Assembly (NCBI GenBank): GCA_963666535.1
Contig: OY762913.1
Coordinates: 558,001-622,000, forward strand
DNA: 64,000 bases
Direction: 5' to 3'
Source: G963666535 sp963666535
Lineage (GTDB): Bacteria; Bacillota; Clostridia; Oscillospirales; Oscillospiraceae
The translations under genes and the position numbers were made by a program. A model generated the notes under the pieces. That model was not told the DNA's origin, did not search any database, and saw only the letters and a program-made list of their open reading frames with translations. Shown one piece after another: positions 52,592-62,440 of the stretch (position 1 is its first letter; each line of letters begins with the position of its first letter).

Positions 52592-54676
52592 ATGCTAGAA
52601 CTCCTTGCCCCCGCAGGATCGCCGGAAGCTGTCAAGGCAGCCGTCCAAAGCGGGGCTGACGCCATTTATCTTGGATATGGAAACTTTAACGCCCGCCGCA
52701 ATGCAAAAAACTTTTCTGAAGAAGAGTTTGCGGCGGCGGTTTCTTATTGTCATTTGCGGGGCGTAAAGGTCTATCTGACCCTGAACACCTTGCTGACCGA
52801 CCGAGAATTGCCTGCGGCGGCGGAACTTGCGGGACAGGCCGCGCAGCTGGGCGTGGACGCAGTGCTGGTACAGGATCTGGGCGTTTTGCGTACCTTGCGG
52901 CAAACCGTGCCGGAGCTGCCGCTTCACGCCAGCACACAGATGTCCATCCACAACCTGGACGGGGTGAAGGCGGCGGCTGATCTGGGCCTGTCGCGCGTGG
53001 TATTGGCCCGGGAACTGACCCGGGAGCAGATTGAGGAGATCTGTCTGCATTCGCCCATTGAAATCGAGGTGTTTGTACATGGTGCGCTGTGTATGTGCTA
53101 CAGCGGCCAGTGCTTTTTCTCCTCCGTGGTGGGGACCCGCAGCGGGAACCGGGGCATGTGCGCCCAGCCCTGTCGGCTGAACTATGGGTGGAAGGACAAG
53201 GCGGACAGCTATCCGCTGTCTTTGAAAGATATGTCTCTGGCCGGGCATCTGCGGGAGCTGCGCAAAATAGGCGTGGCCTGTGTGAAGATCGAGGGGCGGA
53301 TGAAGCGGCCGGAATATGTGGCGGTGGTGACCGCCATTTACGCCCGCGCGATCAAGGAAGACCGCGAACCGACTCAAGACGAGCTGCGGCAGCTGGAGGC
53401 CGCGTTCTCCCGGCAGGGCTTTACGGACGGCTACTATATGGGCCAGACCGGCCCCGGGATGTTTGGCATACGGGAAGAGGGCGCGGAGCCAAAGGAGCTG
53501 TTCACCGCGGCCCGGGAGCGCTATTTAAACGACGAGGTTCGCCGCGCACCGGTGAAGATGTATGCCATGATCAAGCGGGGGGAGCCGGTCCGTGTGGCGG
53601 CGGAGGATGAAGAGGGGCGCGTGATCACCGCTGAGGGTGCCGTTCCCGAGGAGGCTCGCAATGTTCCGCTGACCCAAGAGGCGGTGGAGAGGCAGATTGC
53701 CCGCACGGGAGGCACGCCGTTTTCCTGTACACATTCCAAAATCTATGTGGAAGAGGGGCTGTCCCTGTCGGTGTCGGCCCTAAACGCGCTGCGGCGGCAG
53801 GTGCTGGAGCAACTGGAACAGCGGAGATTGGAAGTGCCGCCCCAGCGGCAGGAGCCGTTTCATCCCGGGGTGCGGTATGAGGAGCCGAAGCAGGCTCCCG
53901 CCTACACGGTGTCTCTTCTGAAAGCGGACCAGCTCAGCCGTGAGCTTGTGCGGCTGAACCCGGCCATGATCTATCTGCCGCTGGAGGAGTGCATGGCCTG
54001 TCCTGAAAAGGTGGATATGGTACTCAGCCAGGAAGTCCCGGTGGGGGTGACGGTACCGCGCATCGCAAGTACCCAGGAGCTGGGAAAGCTTCTTCCCCAG
54101 CTGGAGCAGTTGCGGGAAAAGGGAATCGCCGATGCGCTTATCGGAAACTGGGGCACGGTTCAGCCGCTGAAGGACCTGGGGTACACCCTGCGGGGCGACT
54201 TTGGGCTGGAGGTTTACAACAGCCAGACGCTCAAGGAGATGAAACGGATGGGCTTTACCTCCGCCACCGCGTCCTTTGAACTGAAGCTGGCGCAGATCCG
54301 CGATCTATCCAAGGCCGTTGCACTGGAAATGATTGTATATGGACGGCTGCCGCTGATGATCACGGAAAACTGTCTGGTGAAGAACCGGACGGGACTGTGC
54401 ACCTGTGAAAACGTCAACCGGCTCACGGACCGGAAGGGCGCGCAGTTTCCGGTGGTAAAGGCTTTTGGCTGCCGGAATGAGATTCTGAATTCCAAAAAGC
54501 TGTTTTTGGCCGATAAAAAGAAAGATTATGAACAGATCGGACTGCAAACGGTCCGGCTGATGTTTACCACCGAGAATTCCAGAGAATGCGTTCAGGTGTT
54601 CGAGCGGTATCTGGAGCGGGGACCTTACGAGCCGAACGATTATACCAGAGGTCTTTATTATCGGGATGTGGAATAG
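52592..54676 (+). CDS. U32-family peptidase (RlhA/YrrO-like, with DUF3656)
   Basis: 694 residues from the ATG at 52592 (CAGGAGGAACC upstream). The N-terminal U32 domain begins MLELLAPAGSPEAVKAAVQ, has YLGYGNFNARRNAKNFS and the family signature EVFVHGALCMCYSGQCFFSS near residue 170, then GNRGMCAQPCRLNY (likely Fe-S or metal Cys cluster). The large C-terminal part carries DUF3656. Members of this family act in tRNA/23S hydroxylation (RlhA, TrhP) rather than proteolysis. The exact substrate here is open. Confidence 0.9.
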   Translation: MLELLAPAGSPEAVKAAVQSGADAIYLGYGNFNARRNAKNFSEEEFAAAVSYCHLRGVKVYLTLNTLLTDRELPAAAELAGQAAQLGVDAVLVQDLGVLRTLRQTVPELPLHASTQMSIHNLDGVKAAADLGLSRVVLARELTREQIEEICLHSPIEIEVFVHGALCMCYSGQCFFSSVVGTRSGNRGMCAQPCRLNYGWKDKADSYPLSLKDMSLAGHLRELRKIGVACVKIEGRMKRPEYVAVVTAIYARAIKEDREPTQDELRQLEAAFSRQGFTDGYYMGQTGPGMFGIREEGAEPKELFTAARERYLNDEVRRAPVKMYAMIKRGEPVRVAAEDEEGRVITAEGAVPEEARNVPLTQEAVERQIARTGGTPFSCTHSKIYVEEGLSLSVSALNALRRQVLEQLEQRRLEVPPQRQEPFHPGVRYEEPKQAPAYTVSLLKADQLSRELVRLNPAMIYLPLEECMACPEKVDMVLSQEVPVGVTVPRIASTQELGKLLPQLEQLREKGIADALIGNWGTVQPLKDLGYTLRGDFGLEVYNSQTLKEMKRMGFTSATASFELKLAQIRDLSKAVALEMIVYGRLPLMITENCLVKNRTGLCTCENVNRLTDRKGAQFPVVKAFGCRNEILNSKKLFLADKKKDYEQIGLQTVRLMFTTENSRECVQVFERYLERGPYEPNDYTRGLYYRDVE

Positions 54677-54719
54677 CCAAGCAGGCTGTGTTCATCGGGA
54701 TTGAGAGGAAACAAATCAT

Positions 54720-55169
54720 ATGAAATTGAAAGTGAAGGCGGTATCGCCCAAAATTGGGACCGACATCCCCACGCCCTTTTACGCCAGCGCCGGCGCGGCT
54801 GCTATGGATCTTCACGCCTGTATCGACGGCCCTGTGACCATCCCCGCCGGCGGCAGAGCGGTAATCCCAACCGGAATTGCCATCGCATTGCCCTCTGCCG
54901 ACTATGTAGCGCTGGTGTTTGCCAGAAGTGGACTTGGGATCAAGCACGGCATCGCTCCCGCCAATTGTGTGGGGGTAATTGACAGCGACTATCGGGGCGA
55001 GGTCATGGTGGGCCTGCAAAACGCTTCGGATACCGACTATACGGTGACGCCGGCTGACCGCATCGCCCAGCTCGCCATTCTGCCGGCTTTCCAGGCAGAG
55101 ATTGAAATGACCGAGGAATTGGATGGCACCGGCCGCGGGGCGGGTGGCTTTGGTTCCACCGGGAAATAA
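54720..55169 (+). CDS. dut: dUTP diphosphatase
   Basis: 149-residue trimeric dUTPase that keeps uracil out of DNA. The five motifs are visible: AGAAAMDLHACID (1), ARSGLGIKHGI (2), GVIDSDYRGEVMVGLQN (3), DRIAQLAIL (4) and the C-terminal GRGAGGFGSTG (5). Complete and of normal length. Confidence 0.96.
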   Translation: MKLKVKAVSPKIGTDIPTPFYASAGAAAMDLHACIDGPVTIPAGGRAVIPTGIAIALPSADYVALVFARSGLGIKHGIAPANCVGVIDSDYRGEVMVGLQNASDTDYTVTPADRIAQLAILPAFQAEIEMTEELDGTGRGAGGFGSTGK

Positions 55170-55246
55170 TCAGGCGGACACAGCGCAGCCGGGAACACGG
55201 CCCCGAAAAATTCCGTGTACTAAAACAGGAAAAGAGATCGACGAAT

Positions 55247-55840
55247 ATGAGCGCAGACATCATTTTAGCATCCCAGTCTCCCCGCCGTCACGAGCTTCTC
55301 ACCCGTATGGGCATCCCTTGCTTCCAGACAGTCTCGCCACAAGTGGATGAAACGGAACTGACTGCGGCGGCCCCTGCCGAGTTGGTGGAGGGCCTTTCCC
55401 GCCGGAAAGCGGACGCGGTGGCGGATGGCGTGCCGGACGCGGTTGTGATCGCGGCGGACACCGTGGTGGTGCTGGACGGCGTTGTGATGGGTAAGCCCGC
55501 AAATACCGACGAGGCGGTAACCATGCTGTCCTCGCTCGCCGGACGCAGCCATCAGGTCTACACTGGGGTCACTGTGCGGCGGGGTGAGCTTGTCCGCACC
55601 TGCCACGAGGTCACAGAGGTGACGTTTCGCGCACTCACCCCGGGCGAGATCGCGGATTATGTCAAGACAGGGGAACCCATGGACAAGGCGGGCGCATACG
55701 GAATTCAAGGTTATGGTTCCTTGCTGGTGACCGGCATCCGGGGTGACTACTATAATGTGATGGGGCTGCCCGTGTGCCGGCTGGCGGCAATGCTGGGAGA
55801 GTTCGGCGTGTATCCCCTGCAAAGAGCGGCGCGGGAATAA
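55247..55840 (+). CDS. maf: Maf-like nucleoside triphosphate pyrophosphatase
   Basis: 197 residues. Motifs ILASQSPRRHELLTRMGI (start), VVIAADTVVVLDGVVMGKP, MLSSLAGRSHQVYTGV and the late DKAGAYGIQGYGSLLV are typical of Maf/YhdE, which hydrolyses dTTP and UTP or modified nucleotides. In Bacillus maf also precedes mreBCD. Here mreC follows 17 bases later, while mreB is not in the window. Confidence 0.95.
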   Translation: MSADIILASQSPRRHELLTRMGIPCFQTVSPQVDETELTAAAPAELVEGLSRRKADAVADGVPDAVVIAADTVVVLDGVVMGKPANTDEAVTMLSSLAGRSHQVYTGVTVRRGELVRTCHEVTEVTFRALTPGEIADYVKTGEPMDKAGAYGIQGYGSLLVTGIRGDYYNVMGLPVCRLAAMLGEFGVYPLQRAARE

Positions 55841-55857
55841 CAGAAGGAGGGTCCGCC

Positions 55858-56700
55858 ATGAAAGACTTTTTCCACCACAACGGAATATTGGTTTTGATTG
55901 CCGCCGCGCTGCTGACCGCAATCATCGCGGTGGTATCCTTTCTGGCCAACGGCACGGCGGATCCACTGGCCAACGCAGTGAACGTGATCACCTCGCCCGT
56001 TCGAAACGGCGTAAGCAGCTTTTTTGACTGGACAAACAGCGTCCACGGCTATCTGTTTGAATATGATCAGCTGAAAAGCAAGGTGGCCGACCTGGAGGAG
56101 GAGAACGCCGATTTGCGGGCGCAGGCCCGGGAGGGGCAGGCTGCCAGCCAAGAAAACGAACTGCTCCGCCAGCTGCTGGAGCTGCGGGAGAAGCGCAGCG
56201 ATTTTGTATTCGAATCCGCCACAGTGACGGCGTACAGCGCCTCCAACTGGGAAAATACCATCACATTGAGCAAGGGTTCGAACTTTGACGTGGCGGTAGG
56301 GGACTGTGTGGTCACCTCTACCGGTGCGCTGGTGGGCGTGGTCAGCCAGGTGGGACTGAATTGGGCTACCGCTGCCACGGTGATTGATGCCAGCATTGAG
56401 ATGGGCGGCGCGGTTTCCCGGACAGACAGCGCCGGAATCATTGAAGGTGATTTTACGCTGATGCAGCAGGGACGGGTTAAGCTGTCCTATCTGCCGGAGA
56501 GCACGCAGTTGATTGCGGGAGACGAGGTGCTGACCTCCGGCAAGGGCGGCGTGTATCCTGCCGGTCTTGTGGTGGGGCATATTGAGGAAATCGAAACCGA
56601 TGTGTCCGGCATGACGCGATACGCCGTGGTGGCGCCGCAGGTTGCACTGGATGAGCTGAGCGAAGTGTTTGTGATTAAAGAGTTTGACATCGTGGAGTAA
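55858..56700 (+). CDS. mreC: Rod shape-determining protein MreC
   Basis: 280 residues. One N-terminal membrane helix (GILVLIAAALLTAIIAVVSFL), a coiled coil (residues 60-105, QLKSKVADLEEENADLRAQA) and the extracellular beta-barrel domain (residues 110-275: WENTITLSKGSNFDVAVGDC, VSQVGLNWATAATVIDASIE, PAGLVVGHIEEIE). Organises the elongasome with MreD, PBP2 and RodA. ATG at 55858 after GAAGGAGGGTCCGCC. Confidence 0.95.
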   Translation: MKDFFHHNGILVLIAAALLTAIIAVVSFLANGTADPLANAVNVITSPVRNGVSSFFDWTNSVHGYLFEYDQLKSKVADLEEENADLRAQAREGQAASQENELLRQLLELREKRSDFVFESATVTAYSASNWENTITLSKGSNFDVAVGDCVVTSTGALVGVVSQVGLNWATAATVIDASIEMGGAVSRTDSAGIIEGDFTLMQQGRVKLSYLPESTQLIAGDEVLTSGKGGVYPAGLVVGHIEEIETDVSGMTRYAVVAPQVALDELSEVFVIKEFDIVE

Positions 56701-56734
56701 AAAACACCCAAGAATTGCCGGGAAAAAGGGGGAG

Positions 56735-57256
56735 ATGGCTGTGACACGCCGCAATTATCTGCTGAAATGGTTTTTCTATACGCTGGCCCTGATCCCTGTG
56801 GTTTTTGCGGATCAACTGATTTTGGGGCGCGTTTCTATGTTCGGCACGGCGCCCCTCCTGTTTCCCGTAGCGGTGACGGTGGTGGCGGTTCTGGAAGGGG
56901 CCCGCGGGGGCGCGGGCTATGGACTTGGTGTGGGGATTCTGTGGAACGCCTGCATCGGCGGAACGGGATTTGTCATTTTGCTTATGACCCTGATTGGCTT
57001 TTTTGTGGGGGTTGTTGCTCGATATGGGATCAGCCAAAGCTTTTTTGGGGCGTTCCTCTCCACCGCCGCAGTGGTGGGAGGGATCGACCTGGTGCGGGTG
57101 CTGGTTTATCTATTTATACAGGCGGCCGAGCTTCCGGCTCTGCTAAAAACCGCGGGGGCCGAGGTGCTTTGCACGCTGGTGTTCACGGTGCCGGTTTATT
57201 ACCTCTATCGCGCTGTGTTCAGGCGGGTGGGCGGAGATAAGCTGGCCTGGATCTGA
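56735..57256 (+). CDS. mreD: Rod shape-determining protein MreD
   Basis: 173 residues from the ATG at 56735; GTG at 56741 has better spacing from AAAGGGGGAG and would give 171. Five to six hydrophobic helices, with the usual small soluble content. The helix pair LLFPVAVTVVAVLEGARGGAGYGLGVGILWNACIG and the late LCTLVFTVPVYYLYR suit the MreD family. Identity rests on hydropathy and on its place between mreC and PBP2. Confidence 0.85.
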   Translation: MAVTRRNYLLKWFFYTLALIPVVFADQLILGRVSMFGTAPLLFPVAVTVVAVLEGARGGAGYGLGVGILWNACIGGTGFVILLMTLIGFFVGVVARYGISQSFFGAFLSTAAVVGGIDLVRVLVYLFIQAAELPALLKTAGAEVLCTLVFTVPVYYLYRAVFRRVGGDKLAWI

Positions 57257-57286
57257 TTTTGCCGTGACTGGAAAGGTGGCTCAGCA

Positions 57287-59347
57287 ATGGAAGGCAAACA
57301 AATTAAGCGCCGCATCTTTGTGCTGTTGAGCGGCCTGGCCCTGATCGTAATGAGCTTTGTGTGGGTGCTTTACGATCTGCAGATTGTAAACGGCGCGGCC
57401 TATGCTGCCCAGTCTGCGCGCAAAATTGCCTCTACCGAAACGGTGGAAGCTGACCGGGGGGACATTTTGGATCGTTACGGACGCACGCTGGTCTCCAATA
57501 CGACCTCTTATCAAGTGACCTTGAAGCCATCCATGATGACAGATTGCAACCAGACCATCCTGACGCTGTTGCAGGTTTGCCGGGAGCAGGCAGTCACCTG
57601 GACGGATACGTTGCCCGTTTCGAGTACGGCACCCTTCACCTACACGGACGAGGCTGTTTTTTCCGCCAGTCAGACCGACGCGGAGGGCAATTCGGTTACC
57701 AGCTTGACTCGCTTGGGAAAGCTCACCGAAAAGTTAGGAGATTGGACGACAGGCTGCACGGCACCCGAACTGATCGCCGCCATGCGGGAGAGCTTTGCGC
57801 TGGACGAGAGCCTGTCCGACGCAGACGCCCGGGCACTGCTTGGCGTCCTCTATGAGATGGAGCTGCGAAGCCGCGAGATTACTTGGACGTCCTATGTCTT
57901 TGCTGAGAATGTGGATATCAACTTTATCTCACGGGTCAAGGAACTAGGACTTTCGGGCGTGTCGGTGGACGCGGTGTCCTCCCGGCAATATGACACAACC
58001 TACGCGGCCCACCTGCTGGGTCGAGTGGGACTTATGAGTGAGTCGGAATGGGCGACCTATCAGGGAATGGGCTATTCCATGGATGAGAATGTGGGAAAAG
58101 ATGGCGCCGAAAAGGCCTTCCAGGAATACCTGCGGGGCACGGCCGGCACGCAGGTGGTGGAGGCGAACACGGCTGGAAAAATCGTCGGCCAGTCGTGGCT
58201 GACCGAGCCGGAACCGGGCGACAACGTAATCCTGACGTTGGATTTGGGCTTGCAGGCTGCGGTGGAAGACGCCATGGCCTCCTACGTTCCGGTCATGGCG
58301 GAAGGTAAGGCGGAAGGTGCGGCGGCGGTCATGATCGGCGTTGACAGCGGCGAGGTGCTGGCTATGGCCTCCTATCCCACCTTTGACCTGTCCCAGTACG
58401 CGCAGAGCTACAACGATTTAGTAAGTGATGAGTTGTCACCTTTATTCAACCGCGCCACCCAGGGGATCTATGCGCCCGGCTCCACCTTCAAGCCGGTTAC
58501 CGCCATTGCAGGGTTGGAGGAGGGGATTATCACCCCCACCACCAAGATATTGGATACGGGCATCTACCGCTATTACAGCGATTACCAGCCACGGTGCTGG
58601 CTCTACCGAAAAAACGGAACGACCCACGGCTATCAAAACGTCAGCCAGGCGATCACCAATTCCTGCAACATATTTTTCTATGACGTGGGCCGGCGATTGG
58701 GCATCAAAAACATTGAGAAGTATGCGGCCATGTTTGGTCTGGGCCAAAAAACAGGGGTAGAGATCCCAGAGAGCACAGGCGTTATGGCCGGACCCGAGTA
58801 CACAGAAAGTCTGGGCCTGACCTGGACCGATGGCGCCACCCTCTCTGTGGCCATTGGACAGGAAAACAGCCAGTTTACCCCCATCCAGCTGGCAAACTAC
58901 ATTGCTACGCTGGTCAACGGCGGCACCCGGTACAAAACCCATCTGCTGAAAGCGGTCAAAAGCAGCGATTACTCTAAGATCCTCTATGAATATACGCCTG
59001 AAGCGCTGGACACCATTGACATTAAGAAAGAAAATTTGGATGCGGTGAAGGCCGGCATGCTCGATCTGACCACCACCGGCTCCGTGGCCCAGTACTTTGC
59101 GCACCTGAATGTAAAGGTTGGCGCAAAAACAGGTTCCGCACAGGTGAATGCAAGCTCCGACGAATCCAACGCGGTGTTCGTGTGCTTCGCCCCCTTTGAC
59201 GACCCCCAGGTGGCACTGGCCATTGTGGTGGAAAAGGGCAGCACCGGTTCCTATTTGGGCGCCATGGCGGCGGAGATACTGACCTACTATTTCAACGCTG
59301 AAAGCACGCTGGAAGCGGTGCAGAGTGAAAATCAGTTGATCCGCTGA
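57287..59347 (+). CDS. mrdA: Penicillin-binding protein 2 (elongasome transpeptidase)
   Basis: 686 residues. One N-terminal helix (IFVLLSGLALIVMSFVWVLY), a PBP dimerisation domain (residues 45-300, ETVEADRGDILDRYGRTLVS) and the transpeptidase domain. The active-site motifs are APGSTFKPVTA (catalytic Ser near 400), TNSCNIFFYD (SxN near 460) and VGAKTGSAQ (KTG near 613). It cross-links peptidoglycan during side-wall growth. Follows mreC and mreD closely, the usual mrd arrangement. No rodA is seen next to it. Confidence 0.94.
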   Translation: MEGKQIKRRIFVLLSGLALIVMSFVWVLYDLQIVNGAAYAAQSARKIASTETVEADRGDILDRYGRTLVSNTTSYQVTLKPSMMTDCNQTILTLLQVCREQAVTWTDTLPVSSTAPFTYTDEAVFSASQTDAEGNSVTSLTRLGKLTEKLGDWTTGCTAPELIAAMRESFALDESLSDADARALLGVLYEMELRSREITWTSYVFAENVDINFISRVKELGLSGVSVDAVSSRQYDTTYAAHLLGRVGLMSESEWATYQGMGYSMDENVGKDGAEKAFQEYLRGTAGTQVVEANTAGKIVGQSWLTEPEPGDNVILTLDLGLQAAVEDAMASYVPVMAEGKAEGAAAVMIGVDSGEVLAMASYPTFDLSQYAQSYNDLVSDELSPLFNRATQGIYAPGSTFKPVTAIAGLEEGIITPTTKILDTGIYRYYSDYQPRCWLYRKNGTTHGYQNVSQAITNSCNIFFYDVGRRLGIKNIEKYAAMFGLGQKTGVEIPESTGVMAGPEYTESLGLTWTDGATLSVAIGQENSQFTPIQLANYIATLVNGGTRYKTHLLKAVKSSDYSKILYEYTPEALDTIDIKKENLDAVKAGMLDLTTTGSVAQYFAHLNVKVGAKTGSAQVNASSDESNAVFVCFAPFDDPQVALAIVVEKGSTGSYLGAMAAEILTYYFNAESTLEAVQSENQLIR

Positions 59348-59363
59348 CGGCGAGGGAGACGAT

Positions 59364-61217
59364 ATGACCGACCATTTGACCTACAATCCGAGAGACTGCC
59401 AGTACAAGATTCCCTATGGCGCGGTGGCGGCGGGGAGCGTGGTGTGGTTTGCCCTCCGCCCTGCCCGGGGGGAGGGCTTTTCCCATGCTGTTTTGCTCGC
59501 CCGCTTGGAGGGCAGAGAAAATGAAACCGTGACGCAGCCGCTTCTGTGGACGGGAACCGAGCTGGGACGGGATAAATTTTCCGGCACCCTGGATACAGGA
59601 AATTATGTGGGGCTGGTGTGGTACTCCTTCGTCCTCACCGGAGAGGACGGCAGGGAAACGAAGCTGGGGGAATACCAGCTTACCGTTTATCAGCCGGAAT
59701 CGGTTCCGCAATGGTTTGGAGAGGGCGTGACCTATCAGATTTTCCCCGACCGATTTTGCCGCACGACGCTGCCGGCGCCCCGGCCGGGGCGCACCATTCA
59801 CCAAGAGTGGGAGGAGGAGCCGGAGTGGCGGCCGGATGAAACGGGCGAAGTGCGCAACCGGGATTTCTTCGGCGGAAGTCTGAATGGGATTATCGAAAAG
59901 CTCTCCTATTTGGCAGCGCTCGGGATAACCACGCTCTACCTCTGTCCTGTTTTCGAGGGGGCAGAAAACCACCGCTATGGCACTGCCGATTACGAGCAAA
60001 TTGACCCCATGCTGGGGACAAAGGAAGATTTCTCCGCGCTGTGTGCCGCGGCGCATGGGCTGGGAATGCGGGTGCTGCTGGACGGGGTGTTCAACCACAT
60101 CGGCTTCGTCAGCCGCTACTTTAACGGGGACGGCAGTTATCCCGACCTCGGGGCGTACCAGTCGCAGAGCAGCCCCTATGCCGACTGGTTCCGCTTTACC
60201 CAGTGGCCGGAGCAGTATGAAGCGTGGTGGGGGATCTATTCTCTGCCGGCGGTGAGGGAAGAGGCACCCTCCTACCGGGACTATATCTTCGGCGGAGAGG
60301 CCTCCATCGTTCGGCGCTGGCTGCGGGCGGGGGCGGACGGCTGGCGGCTGGATGTGGTCGACGAGCTGCCCGACGATTTTGTGGCGGGGATCCACAGGGC
60401 GGCCCGGGCGGAACAGGCGGATGCCGTTATTTTGGGCGAAGTGTGGGAGGACGGCACCACCAAGGTGGCCTATGGGGTGCGGCGAAAGCACTTGTTGGGC
60501 GGACATTGCGACGGGCTGATGAACTACCCCTTCCGCAACGCGGCCGTTTCTTATCTGCTGGGCGGGGATGCGGGGGATTTTATGGAACGAATGGAAACGC
60601 TGCGGGAAAACTATCCCCCCAGCGCGTTTGATTCGGCAATGAATTTTTTGGGCACCCACGATACGCCCCGCATCCTGACGCTGTTGGGCGTGGGGCGCGA
60701 CTGCGCCGATCTTCCCAAGGCCTGGCGGTCGGAGCATGTCCTGTCCGCGGCGGAGCGGGAGCGGGGCGTGAACCTGCTGCGGCTTGGCGCCATGCTGCTG
60801 TTTGCGTTCCCCGGTTCTCCCATGATCTATTATGGGGACGAGGCGGGAATGGAGGGGTTTGAGGACCCTTTTAATCGCCGCACCTATCCATGGGGGCGCG
60901 AGGACAGCGAGCTGAAGGCACTGTTTGGCACATTGGGAACGGTCCGGAAGCGACTTGCCCCGCTGCGGAAGGGCGGCATCCGCTACCACGCTGCAAGGGG
61001 GCAACTGCTGGCCTTTACCCGAACCTGGGCGGGTGAGACCGTGCTATGTGCCCTCAATTCCGGGGGAAAGAACGAACGTTTTATGCTGCCGTGGACGGGC
61101 ATGGCCACCGATCTTTTGACCGGAGAGAGCTATCTTGGAGCGGACGGCATGTTGGAAGTGCGTTTGCCTCCCCGGTCGGGCGCACTGCTGTACGGCCAGC
61201 AAAGCACTGAGAAATAA
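59364..61217 (+). CDS. GH13 alpha-amylase family enzyme (neopullulanase-like)
   Basis: 617 residues, cytosolic (no signal peptide). An N-terminal beta domain (residues 1-110) precedes the barrel. GH13 regions: DGVFNHIG (I), DGWRLDVVDELP (II, nucleophile Asp), ILGEVWED (III, acid/base Glu) and FLGTHDTPRIL (IV, Asp). The opening YQIFPDRF and the length suit neopullulanase, maltogenic amylase or cyclomaltodextrinase. A C-terminal beta domain closes the protein. It starts 16 bases after PBP2 and is probably co-transcribed, an odd partnership between carbohydrate breakdown and wall synthesis. Confidence 0.92.
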   Translation: MTDHLTYNPRDCQYKIPYGAVAAGSVVWFALRPARGEGFSHAVLLARLEGRENETVTQPLLWTGTELGRDKFSGTLDTGNYVGLVWYSFVLTGEDGRETKLGEYQLTVYQPESVPQWFGEGVTYQIFPDRFCRTTLPAPRPGRTIHQEWEEEPEWRPDETGEVRNRDFFGGSLNGIIEKLSYLAALGITTLYLCPVFEGAENHRYGTADYEQIDPMLGTKEDFSALCAAAHGLGMRVLLDGVFNHIGFVSRYFNGDGSYPDLGAYQSQSSPYADWFRFTQWPEQYEAWWGIYSLPAVREEAPSYRDYIFGGEASIVRRWLRAGADGWRLDVVDELPDDFVAGIHRAARAEQADAVILGEVWEDGTTKVAYGVRRKHLLGGHCDGLMNYPFRNAAVSYLLGGDAGDFMERMETLRENYPPSAFDSAMNFLGTHDTPRILTLLGVGRDCADLPKAWRSEHVLSAAERERGVNLLRLGAMLLFAFPGSPMIYYGDEAGMEGFEDPFNRRTYPWGREDSELKALFGTLGTVRKRLAPLRKGGIRYHAARGQLLAFTRTWAGETVLCALNSGGKNERFMLPWTGMATDLLTGESYLGADGMLEVRLPPRSGALLYGQQSTEK

Positions 61218-61312
61218 CGGCTGCAACCGCCAGTTGACAAAAAGAAACTGCCGGGTGGTTGCGGGAAAACCGACTGGCAGAGTACCATTGGCCAAGAAAG
61301 GAGGGATGCCCT

Positions 61313-62281
61313 GTGACCATGGGTGAGCGCATCCAGGAATTGCGGAAGAAGGGCGGTTTGTCTCAGGAATCGCTGGGAGAACAGCTAAGCGTGTCCCGCC
61401 AGGCCATCTCCAAGTGGGAGAGTGACACTGCCATCCCGGAGGTGGATAAGCTGATTGCGATGAGCCGTCTGTTTGCAGTCCCCGTGGGGGTTCTGTTGGG
61501 GGTGGAGGAAAGTGACGGCGCCAATGGGGAACCGACTGGCCAAGAACTGACGGAGCGGGAGCTTGCCGCCGTGGAGACCATTGTATCCCGCTATGTGCAA
61601 GAGAGTGAAAAGCATCGCCCAAAGCTGAAACGGTGGCCTTTTGCAGTTCTTGCCGCCGTGGTGGTCATTGCCTTTTGGAGTATGTACGAGCGGCTGGACA
61701 ATGTGTCAAGCCAGTATACATACCTGAACAACAACATCTATTCCATTCAAGCCAGTGTTGCCAGTCAGATTGGATCGCTCACCGGACAGGTGACCGATAT
61801 CCTGGACCAGCAGAATTCCATTGTGGCGGACTACACCTGTGTGACAGAGAAGATTGAGCCGCCGGAAACGGTTACGCTGCAGGTCAGTGCAACGCCCAAG
61901 GAGTACACAGAAGGAATGACTGCTGAATTTTGGACGGAAAGCAGTGATGCTGCCTCCGTGACCGAGCAGGGGACGTGGCAGGGTACCGCGTTTGCCGCCA
62001 CCCTTGTCGTTCCGATGAGCGATGAGATCCGGGTCTATGTGGGTTTTTATACCGACGGCGTGAAAACGACACAGTTGTTGGAAACCCTCAGTGGCTATAA
62101 AACCGGCTGGATGCTGGAGGTTTACGGCCGCACCGCGACGAGCAGCACCCCGTCCAGAGTCAGTGATGCGCTGCATATGAACAGCAAGGTCTGGTTCCAG
62201 ATAAGCGGCGCTTATGTGGGGGAAAACCAGCCGGTAACGGCAGAGGTGCTGCTGCAGCAGAATGCCTTGTTGCCGCGATAA
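61313..62281 (+). CDS. XRE-family regulator with membrane anchor and extracellular domain
   Basis: 322 residues from GTG at 61313 (AAGGAGGGATGCCCT upstream; ATG at 61319 is possible). An N-terminal Cro/C1 helix-turn-helix (IQELRKKGGLSQESLGEQLS, VSRQAISKWESDTAIPEVDK) and a linker lead to one membrane helix (WPFAVLAAVVVIAFWSMY near 122-139). Then a coiled-coil-like stretch and a roughly 170-residue beta-rich outer domain follow. HTH-membrane-domain fusions of this type are frequent in clostridia and may link an outside signal to transcription. Signal and target unknown. Confidence 0.85.
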   Translation: MTMGERIQELRKKGGLSQESLGEQLSVSRQAISKWESDTAIPEVDKLIAMSRLFAVPVGVLLGVEESDGANGEPTGQELTERELAAVETIVSRYVQESEKHRPKLKRWPFAVLAAVVVIAFWSMYERLDNVSSQYTYLNNNIYSIQASVASQIGSLTGQVTDILDQQNSIVADYTCVTEKIEPPETVTLQVSATPKEYTEGMTAEFWTESSDAASVTEQGTWQGTAFAATLVVPMSDEIRVYVGFYTDGVKTTQLLETLSGYKTGWMLEVYGRTATSSTPSRVSDALHMNSKVWFQISGAYVGENQPVTAEVLLQQNALLPR

Positions 62282-62393
62282 TGATGTCGTAGGAAGCTGG
62301 TAGTCCCTTGGCGGTAGGATGTATTTTCTTTAAATCCAGCAATTTAACTACTGAAACTCAGTAACTGCTGACTAATTCAACTTAACAATTCAG

Positions 62394-62432
62394 CCCTATC
62401 ATAAATTTAAACATTGTAAGTTTATGGTAGGG
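62394..62432 (-). terminator. Hairpin after hsdM
   Basis: CCCTATCATAAATTT pairs with AAGTTTATGGTAGGG (one mismatch, one G-U). Located just past the hsdM stop codon. No strong T tract follows on the minus strand. Confidence 0.5.
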
Positions 62433-62440
62433 TTCTAATT

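Noticed and set aside
52592..54676. Collagenase or secreted virulence protease
   Set aside because: U32 proteins are often so named, but this one has no signal peptide, carries the Cys motif GMCAQPC and DUF3656, and fits RNA hydroxylation-related members better.
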